64,000 nucleotides of DNA from Rhizobiales bacterium GAS188 (lineage in GTDB: Bacteria; Pseudomonadota; Alphaproteobacteria; Rhizobiales; Beijerinckiaceae): positions 2,418,001 to 2,482,000 of the forward strand of contig FNSS01000001.1 in assembly GCA_900104855.1 (NCBI GenBank), in the 5' to 3' direction. The translations under genes were made by a program, and so were the position numbers. Below the pieces are notes generated by a model that was given only the letters and a program-made list of their open reading frames with translations, searched no databases and was not told where the DNA came from. Positions within the stretch are counted from its first letter, which is position 1, and each line of letters starts with the position of its first letter. Below are positions 51,834-60,327 of this stretch, piece by piece.

Positions 51834-52571
51834 CTATCCCGAGATGGTGATGCGGGTGCGTCCGAAGCCTGCGCCGCGCACCAGCGAGAACAAGGCCGCG
51901 GCATTGCCGGGCGAGAGGCGGATGCAGCCATGCGAGGCGCGCGCCCCGAGATAGGCGGTCGCATAGGTGCCGTGGATCGCAAAGCCGCCGCGGAAGAAGA
52001 TCGAATGCGGCATCGGCGACATATGGTATTTGTGCGAGCGCCACATGGTGGCGAGGCGCTGCGGATGATAGGTGCCGTGCGGCGTGTTGTAACCGACGCG
52101 GCCGCTCGAGATCGGCCAGCGATACAAAGCCTCGCCGCCGACGCTCACCGTCATCACCTGGGAGCCGAGCGAGACCTGGACATGCACCGGACCGCTCGGA
52201 GCCGTCTCACGCTCGATGAGGCGGGCGGGCATCAGCGAGCGCAGGGGCGCGGCGAAGATGCCATAACCCGCCTCGAAAACGCTCACTGCACGAATGGGGG
52301 CGGTGCGAATATGGGCGGCGCGAACATGAGCGTCGCGCATATGGGCACGGCGAACCCGCGCATTGCGGACATAGGTGCTGCGAACATAGGTGCTGCGAAT
52401 TTGGGCAGGCCGAGCATACGCGCCTCGGACAGGGGCTGCCGCAAACCGGAGCAGCGGCCGCGACCCGATCCCGTCGCCCGCCTCGGCTCGTGCCGGCGCG
52501 GCTGCGCCGAGACCAGCGACGCACAAGGTGAGAATGCCCAAGATTGCTGCGAGCCGAACGCCGCGCCACAT
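51834..52571 (-). CDS. L,D-transpeptidase (YkuD family) with pentapeptide-type linker
   Basis: A 245-residue exported cell-wall enzyme that cross-links peptidoglycan (3-3 links) or attaches proteins to it. LAAILGILTLCVAGLGAAAP followed by ARA is a signal peptide. Residues about 50-95 form a low-complexity linker of five-residue units of type (I/V/M)RxAx, encoded by a 15-bp minisatellite. The C-terminal YkuD domain contains VHVQVSLGSQVMTVSVGGEA, FAIHGTYATAYLGARASHGC and IRLSPGNAA, with catalytic Cys216 and the usual HG...SHGCIR pattern. The linker would span from the membrane to the wall. Confidence 0.92.
   Translation of the reverse strand: MWRGVRLAAILGILTLCVAGLGAAAPARAEAGDGIGSRPLLRFAAAPVRGAYARPAQIRSTYVRSTYVRNARVRRAHMRDAHVRAAHIRTAPIRAVSVFEAGYGIFAAPLRSLMPARLIERETAPSGPVHVQVSLGSQVMTVSVGGEALYRWPISSGRVGYNTPHGTYHPQRLATMWRSHKYHMSPMPHSIFFRGGFAIHGTYATAYLGARASHGCIRLSPGNAAALFSLVRGAGFGRTRITISG
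52288..52422 (-). repeat. Nine-unit 15-bp minisatellite inside the L,D-transpeptidase gene
   Basis: Nine successive 15-bp units run without gaps from 52288 to 52422; two neighbours (52363-52377 and 52378-52392) are nearly identical around GCGAACATAGGTG, the others diverged at a few positions. Read on the gene strand each unit encodes five residues of form R-x-A/T-x-V/I/M. Unit length is a multiple of three, so copy-number change would alter linker length without breaking the frame. Confidence 0.92.
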
Positions 52572-52755
52572 CGCAAGCCCCTATTGCTTCTGCGTACGGT
52601 GCCAGGATCGTTCAACGACTGGCGAAAGTAAAGATGCTCAACTCGATGGTTTACATATTCGGTTAACAGGCAAAAATAAAACTCGACTTCACATAAATCA
52701 CTACAGTTTTATCTTTCATCGTAAACGGAAGAAAAGCAGCGGCACTCCTCGCCGC

Positions 52756-53481
52756 TCACATCACCGACATCTTCTGCAGCTCGACCAGCTTGCCGATCCC
52801 TTGCTTGGCGAGCCCGAAGAGCGACAGGAACTCGGCCTCGCTGAACGGCTTGCGCTCGGCCGTGCCTTGCGCCTCGACGATCGCGCCTGAGCCCGTCATC
52901 ACGAAATTGGCGTCGGTGTCGGCCGCCGAATCCTCGACATAGTCGAGATCGAGCACCGGCGTGCCGCCGACGATGCCGCAGGACACAGCGGCGCAATGGT
53001 CGAGCAGCACCTCGCCGAGCACATCGCCCTTGAGCAGGGCCCGCGCCTTCATCCAGGTGAGGCAGTCATGCAGCGCGACCCAGGCGCCGGTGATCGAGGC
53101 GGTGCGCGTCCCGCCATCCGCCTGGATCACGTCGCAATCGATGACGATCTGGCGCTCGCCGAGCGCCGCAAGGTTGGTGACCGCCCGCAAGGAGCGGCCG
53201 ATCAGGCGCTGGATCTCCTGGGTGCGGCCGGAGGGCTTGCCGGCCGTGACTTCGCGACGCGTGCGCTCGAGCGTGGCGCGCGGCAGCATGGCATATTCGG
53301 CCGTCACCCAGCCGCGACCCTGGCCGCGCAGCCAAGCCGGGGGACGGTCCTCGAGGCTCGCGGCGCAGAGCACCTTGGTCTCGCCGAAGGCGATCAGGCA
53401 AGAGCCCTCCGCATAACGGGCCACGCCGCGTTCGAGCGTGACCTTGCGCATCTCGTCCGGCGCGCGTTTCGATGGGCGCAT
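52756..53481 (-). CDS. rph: Ribonuclease PH
   Basis: A 241-residue phosphorolytic exoribonuclease that trims tRNA 3' ends. It opens [20 protein letters not shown], then [80 protein letters not shown] and [20 protein letters not shown] with the active-site Asp residues. The ATG at 53481 has GGAGG 5 nt upstream; an earlier in-frame start at 53526 is less likely. The heat-shock repressor and rdgB/hemW genes that often neighbour rph are not here. Confidence 0.96.
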   Translation of the reverse strand: MRPSKRAPDEMRKVTLERGVARYAEGSCLIAFGETKVLCAASLEDRPPAWLRGQGRGWVTAEYAMLPRATLERTRREVTAGKPSGRTQEIQRLIGRSLRAVTNLAALGERQIVIDCDVIQADGGTRTASITGAWVALHDCLTWMKARALLKGDVLGEVLLDHCAAVSCGIVGGTPVLDLDYVEDSAADTDANFVMTGSGAIVEAQGTAERKPFSEAEFLSLFGLAKQGIGKLVELQKMSVM

Positions 53482-53592
53482 GCTGCCTCCGCTGTGACGC
53501 TGCCCTGCCCGACCCATGAAGACCATGAACCGGCGCTGGCCAAAGGGCTTTAGCGGGGCTTCAGCGGCGCTGGCAAGCCATGCGCGGGTTCG

Positions 53593-54243
53593 TCACCACT
53601 TGATCGGCCACAGATGCACGTTGATCGGCCATAGATGCTCGAATTGCCCGGTGTGATAGGCATGCGTGAGTGCCGCTCCGAGCACGCCGCCGAGTAGCAA
53701 GGCGCAGAGAAGCTGCCAGCCGGCGGCACTGCGCCTTTTCGGCACCGCCCCTTCGCTGCTCGGGGCGGCCGGTTGCGAGGATGCCTGCGCCAGGGCCGCA
53801 AGGGCTTTCGACGTCGAGGCTGGAAGCGGAGCCGAGAGCGCCTTCTCGCGCTCGATCAGACGGCGCGCCAGATAATTCGCGACCTCCTGGGTCATCGCTT
53901 CGATCTTCTCGCTCTCGGCCAGCACGATGGTGCCGCCGCGCGTATCCTGGATGAAGCGGTAGCAGCGCCGGTCGCGCGCCATCTCGATGAAGGCCACGAT
54001 ATCGACGAACAGGCGCGGCTTCTCCCCCGGCACGAGGCCGTGGTCGAACAATTCGGCTTGCGGCGGCACCTGGGCGAAGACAGGCTCGAGCGCATCGCGC
54101 AGCAATTCGAGCCGGGCCTGCTCGGCCCCTCTCAGTTCGGCGATCACCGAAGAACGCTCCGCATCGTCGAGCTTCGCCCGCCTGATCAGGGCCTTGAGAT
54201 CGGGCGGCATCGCTTGAGGCAGCTCGGCACTTTGCTCATTCAT
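53593..54243 (-). CDS. Uncharacterised protein with C-terminal membrane anchor
   Basis: A 216-residue protein not assigned to a family. The first 125 residues form a helical soluble region (LKALIRRAKLDDAERSSVIA, LFVDIVAFIEMARDRRCYRF, QDTRGGTIVLAESEKIEAMT), followed by an Ala/Pro/Ser-rich linker and one hydrophobic segment WQLLCALLLGGVLGAALTHA near the end, so it is probably tail-anchored. The last residues are a duplicated HLWPI motif (HLWPINVHLWPIKW) coded by a 21-bp tandem repeat at 53600-53641. GGTGGAG lies before the ATG at 54243. Not obviously linked to rph or the thi genes. Confidence 0.7.
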   Translation of the reverse strand: MNEQSAELPQAMPPDLKALIRRAKLDDAERSSVIAELRGAEQARLELLRDALEPVFAQVPPQAELFDHGLVPGEKPRLFVDIVAFIEMARDRRCYRFIQDTRGGTIVLAESEKIEAMTQEVANYLARRLIEREKALSAPLPASTSKALAALAQASSQPAAPSSEGAVPKRRSAAGWQLLCALLLGGVLGAALTHAYHTGQFEHLWPINVHLWPIKW

Positions 54244-54550
54244 CGGCTCCACCCTTTCACAGATTCCGCCTCTCGCAGATCCTGTTCTGCGGGCAGCCGG
54301 AACGCCCGGCCCTTTCGCCGCCAGGCGGACCCGAATTTCGCCCCTCTTCCTTCGCCCTGCCCCGGCAAAGCTTCAAGATCGGCGTCTCGGCGCAGTCGAG
54401 CTGCACTAGCCGCGTCGGTTCCCAGTCGCCCTTCCATTCCCCGCGGAAGGCGCCGCCCTATGGTTATCATAGCGTTAATGCGCCTGCCGCCAAAGCGGGG
54501 ATGGCCCCCAACCCACAGAGATCGCGATGCCATAAAGCAGCGGCGCGAGG
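54244..54550. other. 307-bp gap with nothing recognised
   Basis: Between the tail-anchored protein and thiD there is no credible gene on either strand; the open frames are out-of-phase extensions of thiD. A short AT-rich patch (ATGGTTATCATAGCGTTAATG region, about 54459-54480) could hold the promoter of the leftward tail-anchored protein gene. No terminator hairpin with a T-run was seen for the thi operon. Confidence 0.5.
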
Positions 54551-55384
54551 TCAGCCGCGCCCTTTCGCATAGAAATGATGCAGCGGCCCGGTTCCGCGAC
54601 CGACCTTGAGCCGGTCTGCCGCCGCCAACGCCTCGGTGAGATAGGCCTTGGCGGCGGCGACCGCATCGAGCAGATCGACGCCCCTGGCGAGGCCCGCCGC
54701 AATGGCTGAGGACAGGGTGCAGCCCGTGCCATGCGTGTTGGGCGTGGCAAGGCGCGGCGCGGCGAAGCGGGTGATGCCCGCGCCGTCGGCGAGGATATCG
54801 ACGCTCTCCGAGCCTTCGCCATGCCCGCCCTTCACGAGCACTGCGCGCGCGCCGAGCCGCATGAGTTGCTCCGCTTGGCGCGCCATCGCGGTCTCGTCCT
54901 GAGCGATGCTCTCGTTGAGAAGCGCCGCCGCCTCTTGGAGGTTGGGGGTGACGATGGCCGCGAGCGGGAAGACGAGACCTTTCAGCGCTTCGACGGCATC
55001 GAGAGCCAGAAGTCTCGTGCCGGATGTCGCGATCATGAGGGGATCGAGCACGATCGAGCGCACCTGCCAATGTCGCAAGCGCTCCGCGACCGCGATGATC
55101 GTCTCGAGGCGAGACAGCATGCCGATCTTGGTCGCGTCGATGTCGAGATCGGAATAGACCGCATCGATCTGGGCGACCACGAATTCGGCCGGCACATCAT
55201 GAATGCCGAACACTCCTTGGGTATTCTGTGCGGTCAGCGCCGTGATCACGCTGGCCCCATAGACGCCCAACGCCGAGAACGTCTTGATATCGGCCTGGAT
55301 GCCGGCGCCGCCGCCCGAATCCGATCCGGCGATCGTCACCGCGATCGGCGTCGAGCGCGCGGCGGCCAATGAGGGGACGCTCAT
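54551..55384 (-). CDS. thiD: Hydroxymethylpyrimidine/phosphomethylpyrimidine kinase ThiD
   Basis: A 277-residue ribokinase-fold enzyme that phosphorylates hydroxymethylpyrimidine twice for thiamine synthesis. AVTIAGSDSGGGAGIQADIK is the N-terminal signature; TALTAQNTQGVFGIHDVPAE, IKIGMLSRLET-like residues (KIGMLSRLETIIAVAERL), LDPLMIATSGTRLL and the anion hole TPNTHGTGCTLSSAIAAGLA with catalytic Asp-region are present. Last gene of the thiM-thiE-dctP-thiD operon, starting 6 bp after the binding-protein gene. Confidence 0.95.
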   Translation of the reverse strand: MSVPSLAAARSTPIAVTIAGSDSGGGAGIQADIKTFSALGVYGASVITALTAQNTQGVFGIHDVPAEFVVAQIDAVYSDLDIDATKIGMLSRLETIIAVAERLRHWQVRSIVLDPLMIATSGTRLLALDAVEALKGLVFPLAAIVTPNLQEAAALLNESIAQDETAMARQAEQLMRLGARAVLVKGGHGEGSESVDILADGAGITRFAAPRLATPNTHGTGCTLSSAIAAGLARGVDLLDAVAAAKAYLTEALAAADRLKVGRGTGPLHHFYAKGRG

Positions 55385-55390
55385 CGGGCT

Positions 55391-56473
55391 TCAGGCGCTC
55401 TTCAGCGCGCGGGTCATGGCGGCTTCGAGGCTCGCCCAATAGCGGCCACGTTCGAGCGCGGCGCGATAGCTTTCGACGATGCGCCCCGACAATTCATCCT
55501 TGGCGCCCGTCTCGCCGATGATGTCGCGCGCGGCGTTGCGCGCCGCCGCCATCACATCGGCCGGGAATAGCGAGACGCGCACGCCCTGGCGGGCGAGCTT
55601 CTCGATCGCCTCGGCATTGCCGGTCTCGGCATCGGCGAGGCCGGCCGCGTGCTCAGCCTCGCAGGCATTGGCGATGATGGCGCGCAGATCCTCCGGCAAA
55701 GCCTCGAAGGCCGATCGCGAGACGAGCGCTTCGGCCGCGCCGTTCGGCTTGTTGAAGCCCGGCGCGTAATAGAATTTCGCCTGGCGCTGCAGCTCGAGCG
55801 ACACGTCGTTCACCGGCGCCAGCAGCTCGGCCGCATCGATGGCGCCGCGTTCGAGGGCCGGTTCGAGATCACCGGGGGCGAGCGTCACCGGCGTCGCGCC
55901 GAGACGTGCATAGACTTCGGCGCCGACGCCCTGGACGCGGATGCGCAGCCCCTTCATTTCGGCGAGGCTCTTGATCTCGATGCGGAACCAGCCGCCCATC
56001 GACGCGCCGGTATTACCGGCGAGGAAGGCCTTGACGCCGAAGGGGGCGTAGAGCTCGTCCCACTGCGCCTGCCCGCCACCGGAGGCGATCCAGGCCTGAT
56101 GCTCGGTCGGACCGAGGCCGAAGGGCGCCGTGGTGAAGAAGATCGAGGCCGGCAGCTTGCCGATCCAGTAGAAGGACGCGGTATGCGCCATCTCGGCGAC
56201 CCCGGTCGAGACCGCGTTGAAGGTGGAGAGCGCCGGCACGATCTCGCCTGCCGCGAACACCTCGACCTCGAGCCGCCCTCCGCTCATGCCGGTGATGCGT
56301 TGGGCGAGCCGGCGCGCCGAGACGCCGGGACCAGCGAGATTGCGCGGCCAGGACGTCACCATGCGCCAGCGGCGCGGCGCCTCGGCGCGGGCGATGGAAG
56401 GGGCCGCGAGCGCGCCCCCGGCGAGGCCCGCAAGCAGAGCACGACGCGCGACCGGTGTTGCGGCCCGGCTCAT
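55391..56473 (-). CDS. TRAP-type (DctP-family) periplasmic binding protein
   Basis: A 360-residue exported solute-binding protein. The N-terminus RRALLAGLAGGALAAPSIAR followed by A is a twin-arginine/Sec-like signal peptide. The mature part shows DctP-family features: RMVTSWPRNLAGPGVSARRL, VEVFAAGEIVPALSTFNAVS, FFTTAPFGLGPTEHQAW, KSLAEMKGLRIRVQGVGAEV (carboxylate-binding Arg region) and GATPVTLAPGDLEPALERGA. No TRAP membrane subunits (DctQ/DctM) are nearby. It lies inside the thiamine operon: its ATG overlaps the thiE stop (ATGA) and thiD follows after 6 bp. Its ligand may thus be a thiamine precursor, which is an inference from position only. Confidence 0.88.
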   Translation of the reverse strand: MSRAATPVARRALLAGLAGGALAAPSIARAEAPRRWRMVTSWPRNLAGPGVSARRLAQRITGMSGGRLEVEVFAAGEIVPALSTFNAVSTGVAEMAHTASFYWIGKLPASIFFTTAPFGLGPTEHQAWIASGGGQAQWDELYAPFGVKAFLAGNTGASMGGWFRIEIKSLAEMKGLRIRVQGVGAEVYARLGATPVTLAPGDLEPALERGAIDAAELLAPVNDVSLELQRQAKFYYAPGFNKPNGAAEALVSRSAFEALPEDLRAIIANACEAEHAAGLADAETGNAEAIEKLARQGVRVSLFPADVMAAARNAARDIIGETGAKDELSGRIVESYRAALERGRYWASLEAAMTRALKSA

Positions 56474-57141
56474 GAGGCTTCCTTGCGAGCCCGCATGGCG
56501 AGCGCGCCGTCGACGATGCGGCGCAGCGCCTGCGCGGCCGCCTGCGGATCTGGACGCGCGAAGATCGCCCCGATGACGGCGATGCCCTCGGCGCCGGCCG
56601 CGATCACCTGCGCCGCATTCGCCTCGTTGATCCCGGCGATGGCCCCAACAGGTATCGAGGGGGTGATTTCACGCGCCAGTTCCGCGAGGCGCGCCAGACC
56701 CTCGACGCCGATCGGCGTTCCGGCATCGTCCTTGTTGAGCGTCGGGAACACTCCTCCGATGCAGCCATAATCGACGGGCTCGCTCGCCATGGCGCGGATA
56801 TGGCTCTCCTTGGTGATGGTGCGGCCGATGATCGCCGATGACCCCAGCATGGCGCGGGCATCCGCCGGCAAAATGTCGCTTTGGCCGAGATGCACGCCTT
56901 GGGCGCCGGCCGCCATCGCGACATCGACGCGATCATTGATCAAGAGCGGGACGCGCAACCCGTCGAGGGCCGAAAGGATGGCGCGGGCGCGCTCGACCAT
57001 CAGCCGGCCATCGGCGTGCTTGTCGCGATATTGCAGCAGGGTCGCGCCGCCCTTGGCGGCGAGATGGGCAAGCGTCGGCAGATCAGCACCTGGCGTCGCT
57101 GCCGGATCGAGAATGCCGTAGACGCGGATATCGACGCTCAT
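56470..57141 (-). CDS. thiE: Thiamine-phosphate synthase ThiE
   Basis: A 223-residue TIM-barrel enzyme that joins the pyrimidine diphosphate and thiazole phosphate moieties. Motifs: AAKGGATLLQYRDKHADGRL, LLINDRVDVAMAAGAQGVHL, GQSDILPADARAMLGSSAII, GRTITKESHIRAM, VDYGCIGGVFPTLNKDDAGT and AGAEGIAVIGAIFA. The ATG at 57141 overlaps the thiM stop (ATGA). The product is fully consistent with an operon repressed by thiamine pyrophosphate. Confidence 0.94.
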   Translation of the reverse strand: MSVDIRVYGILDPAATPGADLPTLAHLAAKGGATLLQYRDKHADGRLMVERARAILSALDGLRVPLLINDRVDVAMAAGAQGVHLGQSDILPADARAMLGSSAIIGRTITKESHIRAMASEPVDYGCIGGVFPTLNKDDAGTPIGVEGLARLAELAREITPSIPVGAIAGINEANAAQVIAAGAEGIAVIGAIFARPDPQAAAQALRRIVDGALAMRARKEAS

Positions 57142-57971
57142 GGCGCGCTCCCGATGGTGATGCGCGCCTGCGCCGCGAGCCGCTTGCCGTCGAGGGCTGC
57201 CAGCGCATCGAGGATGCCGACAGCGAAACTGCCGGGGCCGCGCGCCGTTTTGGCCGCAATCTCGCCCGCGACGCCGAGCGCCGTGAGGCCGGTGACCGCG
57301 GCCGCGAAGGGATGGTTGCCGCAGGCAAGCAGCGCCGCGAGCAACGCGCCCGCTGCACAACCCATGCCGGTCACCTGCGCCATATAGGGATGGCCGTTGT
57401 CGATTTGGGCGGTGTTCTCGCCGTCCGAGACGATATCGGTCTTCCCGGTCAGAGCGATCGTCGCGCCGGTGGCGGCGGCGAAATGCGCGATCTGCCGTTC
57501 CTGCGGGGCTGAGCCGGAGAGCGCCTCGAATTCGGGGCCGTTCAGGCGCAGCAAGACAGGCTTACGCGCGATGATCTCGCGTGCCAAGGCAAGACGTGGC
57601 GGCGAGGCATCGACGAAGACCGGATCGAGCACCACAGGAATGCCGGCCTTTGCGGCAGCCTCGAGCGCCAGCGGCAAGGCCGCCCGTCGCTCGGCGTCGA
57701 GCGTGCCGAGATTGACGAGGAGCGCACCGGCGCGCAGCACGAAATGCGCGATCTCGTCGGGCGCCACGCTCATCGAAGGGATGGCGCCGGCCGCAAGAAG
57801 CAGATTGGCCGTGAAGCTCTGCGCGACGCTGTTCGTCAGGCAATGGACGCGCGGACTGCTTGAGCGAAGATCCTTGAAGGTCTCGGCAACGAGGGGGCCG
57901 AACGGGATCTCTCCCGCAACGACGCCGCCCAATTGCCGCAAAGGCGCGACCAAGCGCGCAGATGATGTCAT
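57138..57971 (-). CDS. thiM: Hydroxyethylthiazole kinase ThiM
   Basis: A 277-residue salvage kinase that phosphorylates hydroxyethylthiazole. HCLTNSVAQSFTANLLLAAG and IPSMSVAPDEIAHFV open the fold; LVNLGTLDAERRAALPLALE, VVLDPVFVDASPPRLALARE, LLRLNGPEFEALSGSAPQER, and VTGMGCAAGALLAALLACGN with the catalytic Cys/Gly-rich region follow. The first 30 residues extend beyond usual ThiM. The ATG at 57971 lies only a few bases after the TPP riboswitch, whose GGAGGGA supplies the ribosome-binding site. First gene of the operon; thiC/thiG are not present in the window. Confidence 0.94.
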   Translation of the reverse strand: MTSSARLVAPLRQLGGVVAGEIPFGPLVAETFKDLRSSSPRVHCLTNSVAQSFTANLLLAAGAIPSMSVAPDEIAHFVLRAGALLVNLGTLDAERRAALPLALEAAAKAGIPVVLDPVFVDASPPRLALAREIIARKPVLLRLNGPEFEALSGSAPQERQIAHFAAATGATIALTGKTDIVSDGENTAQIDNGHPYMAQVTGMGCAAGALLAALLACGNHPFAAAVTGLTALGVAGEIAAKTARGPGSFAVGILDALAALDGKRLAAQARITIGSAP

Positions 57972-57975
57972 CTCG

Positions 57976-58069
57976 TTCCCTCCGCCGGTATGAGCCGGAT
58001 CAGGTTCGACGGGTCGGCCTTGGCCTCTCAGCCCCGGCCGCACTGCGCGGACGGGACGCCCCGACGAGG
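57976..58069 (-). promoter_or_regulatory. TPP riboswitch upstream of thiM
   Basis: Read on the minus strand, the conserved THI-box elements appear in order: GGGGCTGAGAGGCC, then ACCCGTCGAACCTGATCCGG followed by CTCATACCGGCGGAGGGA, with a variable stem (CCGTCCGCGCAGTGCGG region) in front and closing P1 strands CCTCG/CGAGG-like. CTGAGA and the GAACCTGAT...ATACCGGCG core are diagnostic. The 3' P1 strand contains GGAGGGA directly before the thiM ATG, so ligand binding probably blocks ribosome access. Confidence 0.96.
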
Positions 58070-58113
58070 ATCGCACGAAACTAGGGCAGCATCGGTCGAG
58101 GCGCAAGACCGGT

Positions 58114-58632
58114 TCAAGCGCGCGAGATCGAACGATGGTGCTGCTTCGAGACGAAGATTTGCAAGGCGCGCAGGATATCGTCGGCGAGGTCGAGCGTTTC
58201 GCGGATTTCGGCCAGCGTGCGACGGGCATGTTCGGGGCGCGCTTCCGCGGCCGCATCGCTCGGGGTTGCGATCGCGCGAAGATCGTCCGTGAGCACTCCC
58301 AGCCGCGCATAGAAATAGGCGATCTGTTGAGGGAGAGGCGATCGCAACCAGGTGAGCCTGCCGGCGCTGGCCTGGAAGACAGTGAATTGCGGGAGCGAGA
58401 ATCCGGCAAGGCTGAGCTCGGCGTCGCCCGGCCCTTCCGCGTAGCGCGCGAGCTTCGATACGACGTCGCGGACCTCGACGATGCGAAGCACCGCGACGAT
58501 TTCGCCGATGAAGGCGGAGGCGAGGCTACGGCGCATCCGGCGCCGTGAAATGTCGCGCCATACGCACGGCGCGAGCATAGCGAGGCCTCCCCCCAAGCAC
58601 ACGCCGACAATGAGCCCCAAGGCCATCGTCAT
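58114..58632 (-). CDS. Uncharacterised membrane-anchored protein
   Basis: A 172-residue protein without a recognised domain. One N-terminal membrane segment, MALGLIVGVCLGGGLAMLAP, is followed by a basic stretch (WRDISRRRMRRSLASAF), so the rest should face the cytoplasm. The soluble part is helical: FIGEIVAVLRIVEVRDVVSK, PLPQQIAYFYARLGVLTDDL and a C-terminal LAEIRETLDLADDILRALQI, which may form a coiled coil. It lies on the same strand as the thiamine operon, upstream of the riboswitch, and is probably a separate unit. Its function is unknown. Confidence 0.7.
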   Translation of the reverse strand: MTMALGLIVGVCLGGGLAMLAPCVWRDISRRRMRRSLASAFIGEIVAVLRIVEVRDVVSKLARYAEGPGDAELSLAGFSLPQFTVFQASAGRLTWLRSPLPQQIAYFYARLGVLTDDLRAIATPSDAAAEARPEHARRTLAEIRETLDLADDILRALQIFVSKQHHRSISRA

Positions 58633-58719
58633 CGGAGCTGCCCTTTGGCATGCCGCTGCCGGAGCCTTCGTTGGAATAATAGCATGTCGACGAAATCCGC
58701 GCGAGCGGCCGGCTCGCCC

Positions 58720-59655
58720 TTACCTCGGTGCCAGCTTCGCGCCAGGCTGCAGGCGGACGCCGCGCAGGAAATCCTCGCCGGAGACGGGGCCGCGCCCGGC
58801 CCGCTGCACCGTCAGGAGCCGCAATGCCCCTGATCCGCAGGCGATGCTGGCCTCGGCATCCAGCAATGTGCCGGCCTCCCCACTCCCCTCGATTGCCCTG
58901 GCGCGCAAGACCTTGACGCGCTCGCTTCCCTTGCCGAGATCAGCCTCGAAGAAGGCGCCCGGGAAAGGCGAGAGCCCACGCACCTGATCATGCAGGGCAC
59001 CGGCCGGCCGATGCCAGTCGATGCGTGCCTCGTCATTGCCGATCTTTGCCGCATAGGTCGCGCCTTCGGCCGGTTGCGGCGTGAAGTGCAGCGAATGCCG
59101 CGACAGCGCCGCCAGCGCCCGGACCATGGCGTCGGCGCCGAGCGCCGCCAACCGGTCATGCAGCTCGCCGGCGTTCGTTTCAGGGCCGATCGGGACACGC
59201 TCGACGAGCCCGACCGGCCCGGTGTCGAGCCCTTCTTCCATGCGCATGACGCAGATGCCGGTCTCCCGGTCTCCCGCCATCACGGCGCGCTGGATCGGGG
59301 CAGCGCCCCGCCAACGCGGCAGGAGCGAGGCGTGCAGGTTGAGGCAGCCGAGCTCGGGCGCATCGAGAACAGGCTTGGGCAGGATCAGGCCATAGGCGAC
59401 GACGACCGCGGCCTCGGCCTCATGGGTGCGGAAAGTGGCAATCGCCTCCTCGTCGTGCCGCAAGCTGCGCGGGGTCAGCACCGGGATCGCGAAACGCCGC
59501 GCCGCGACCTCGACCGGCGATGGCCGTTCCGCCATGCCGCGCCCGGCCGGACGCGGCGCGCGCGTATAGGCGGCGACCACCTCATGGCCCGCTCCGACGA
59601 TGGCAGTGAGCGTCGGCGCCGCGAAATCCGGCGTGCCCATGAAGATGATGCGCAA
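58720..59655 (-). CDS. fmt: Methionyl-tRNA formyltransferase
   Basis: A 311-residue enzyme that formylates the initiator Met-tRNA using 10-formyl-tetrahydrofolate. [19 protein letters not shown] is the start of the N-terminal Rossmann-like domain; [20 protein letters not shown] carries the catalytic Asn-His region, [15 protein letters not shown] the catalytic Asp region, and [20 protein letters not shown] belongs to the C-terminal OB domain. It lies 10 bp behind def on the same strand, the classic pairing of formylation and deformylation. Confidence 0.96.
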   Translation of the reverse strand: MRIIFMGTPDFAAPTLTAIVGAGHEVVAAYTRAPRPAGRGMAERPSPVEVAARRFAIPVLTPRSLRHDEEAIATFRTHEAEAAVVVAYGLILPKPVLDAPELGCLNLHASLLPRWRGAAPIQRAVMAGDRETGICVMRMEEGLDTGPVGLVERVPIGPETNAGELHDRLAALGADAMVRALAALSRHSLHFTPQPAEGATYAAKIGNDEARIDWHRPAGALHDQVRGLSPFPGAFFEADLGKGSERVKVLRARAIEGSGEAGTLLDAEASIACGSGALRLLTVQRAGRGPVSGEDFLRGVRLQPGAKLAPR

Positions 59656-59665
59656 GCCAGCAACC

Positions 59666-60220
59666 TCAGGCGAGCACGGCCCTGGTGCTCTCCTCGTCGG
59701 CCTTCTCTTCGGCCTTGCGCTTGGCGTCTTTCTTGAACTTGCGCACCACGCGGTCGCGTTTCAGCTTGGAGATGTGGTCGATGAAGAGCACCCCGTTGAG
59801 ATGGTCGATCTCGTGCTGCAGGCAGGTGCCGAGCAGGCCGTCGGCCGTCATCTCGCATTCGGCTCCCTGCGCGTCGAGGAAGCGCACCGTCACCATCGCG
59901 GACCGCTCCACCTCCTCGTAGAATTCAGGGATCGAGAGGCAGCCCTCCTCATAGATCGAGCGCTCGGGCGAGGCCCAGACGATCTCCGGATTGATGAGGG
60001 TCAGCGGCTGGCGCTCCTCATCCTTCTTGGCGACGTCGATGACGACAAGGCGGATCAGCTCGCCGATCTGGCTCGCCGCAAGCCCGATGCCCGGCGCATC
60101 GTACATGGTCTCGAGCATATCCGAGGCCAGCTTGCGCACCTCGTCAGTCACCGTCTCGACAGGTGCGCAGACGCGTTTCAGGCGCGGATCGGGGATGAGG
60201 AGAATAGGACGGATGCTCAT
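59666..60220 (-). CDS. def: Peptide deformylase
   Basis: A 184-residue iron metalloprotease that removes the N-formyl group from nascent proteins. All three family motifs are present: [11 protein letters not shown] (GxGLAAxQ), [15 protein letters not shown] (EGCLS, metal-ligand Cys) and [20 protein letters not shown] (HEIDH). A basic C-terminal tail [17 protein letters not shown] is typical of rhizobial-type enzymes. The ATG at 60220 ([14 protein letters not shown]) was chosen over 60256 because it gives the conserved N-terminus. Followed by fmt. Confidence 0.96.
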   Translation of the reverse strand: MSIRPILLIPDPRLKRVCAPVETVTDEVRKLASDMLETMYDAPGIGLAASQIGELIRLVVIDVAKKDEERQPLTLINPEIVWASPERSIYEEGCLSIPEFYEEVERSAMVTVRFLDAQGAECEMTADGLLGTCLQHEIDHLNGVLFIDHISKLKRDRVVRKFKKDAKRKAEEKADEESTRAVLA

Positions 60221-60327
60221 GCGGGGGGAGATAATGGCGCCGCGACCTCTCGTCAAACGGTTGCGTCCGAGAGAACATTATGAGAACTTAAAGCATGAGC
60301 GCGCCCGGCAGCCGGCGGAACGAACGA

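Noticed and set aside
52288-52422. Short regular repeats considered as a CRISPR array
   Set aside because: Units are contiguous 15-mers without spacers, inside a coding sequence and a multiple of three.
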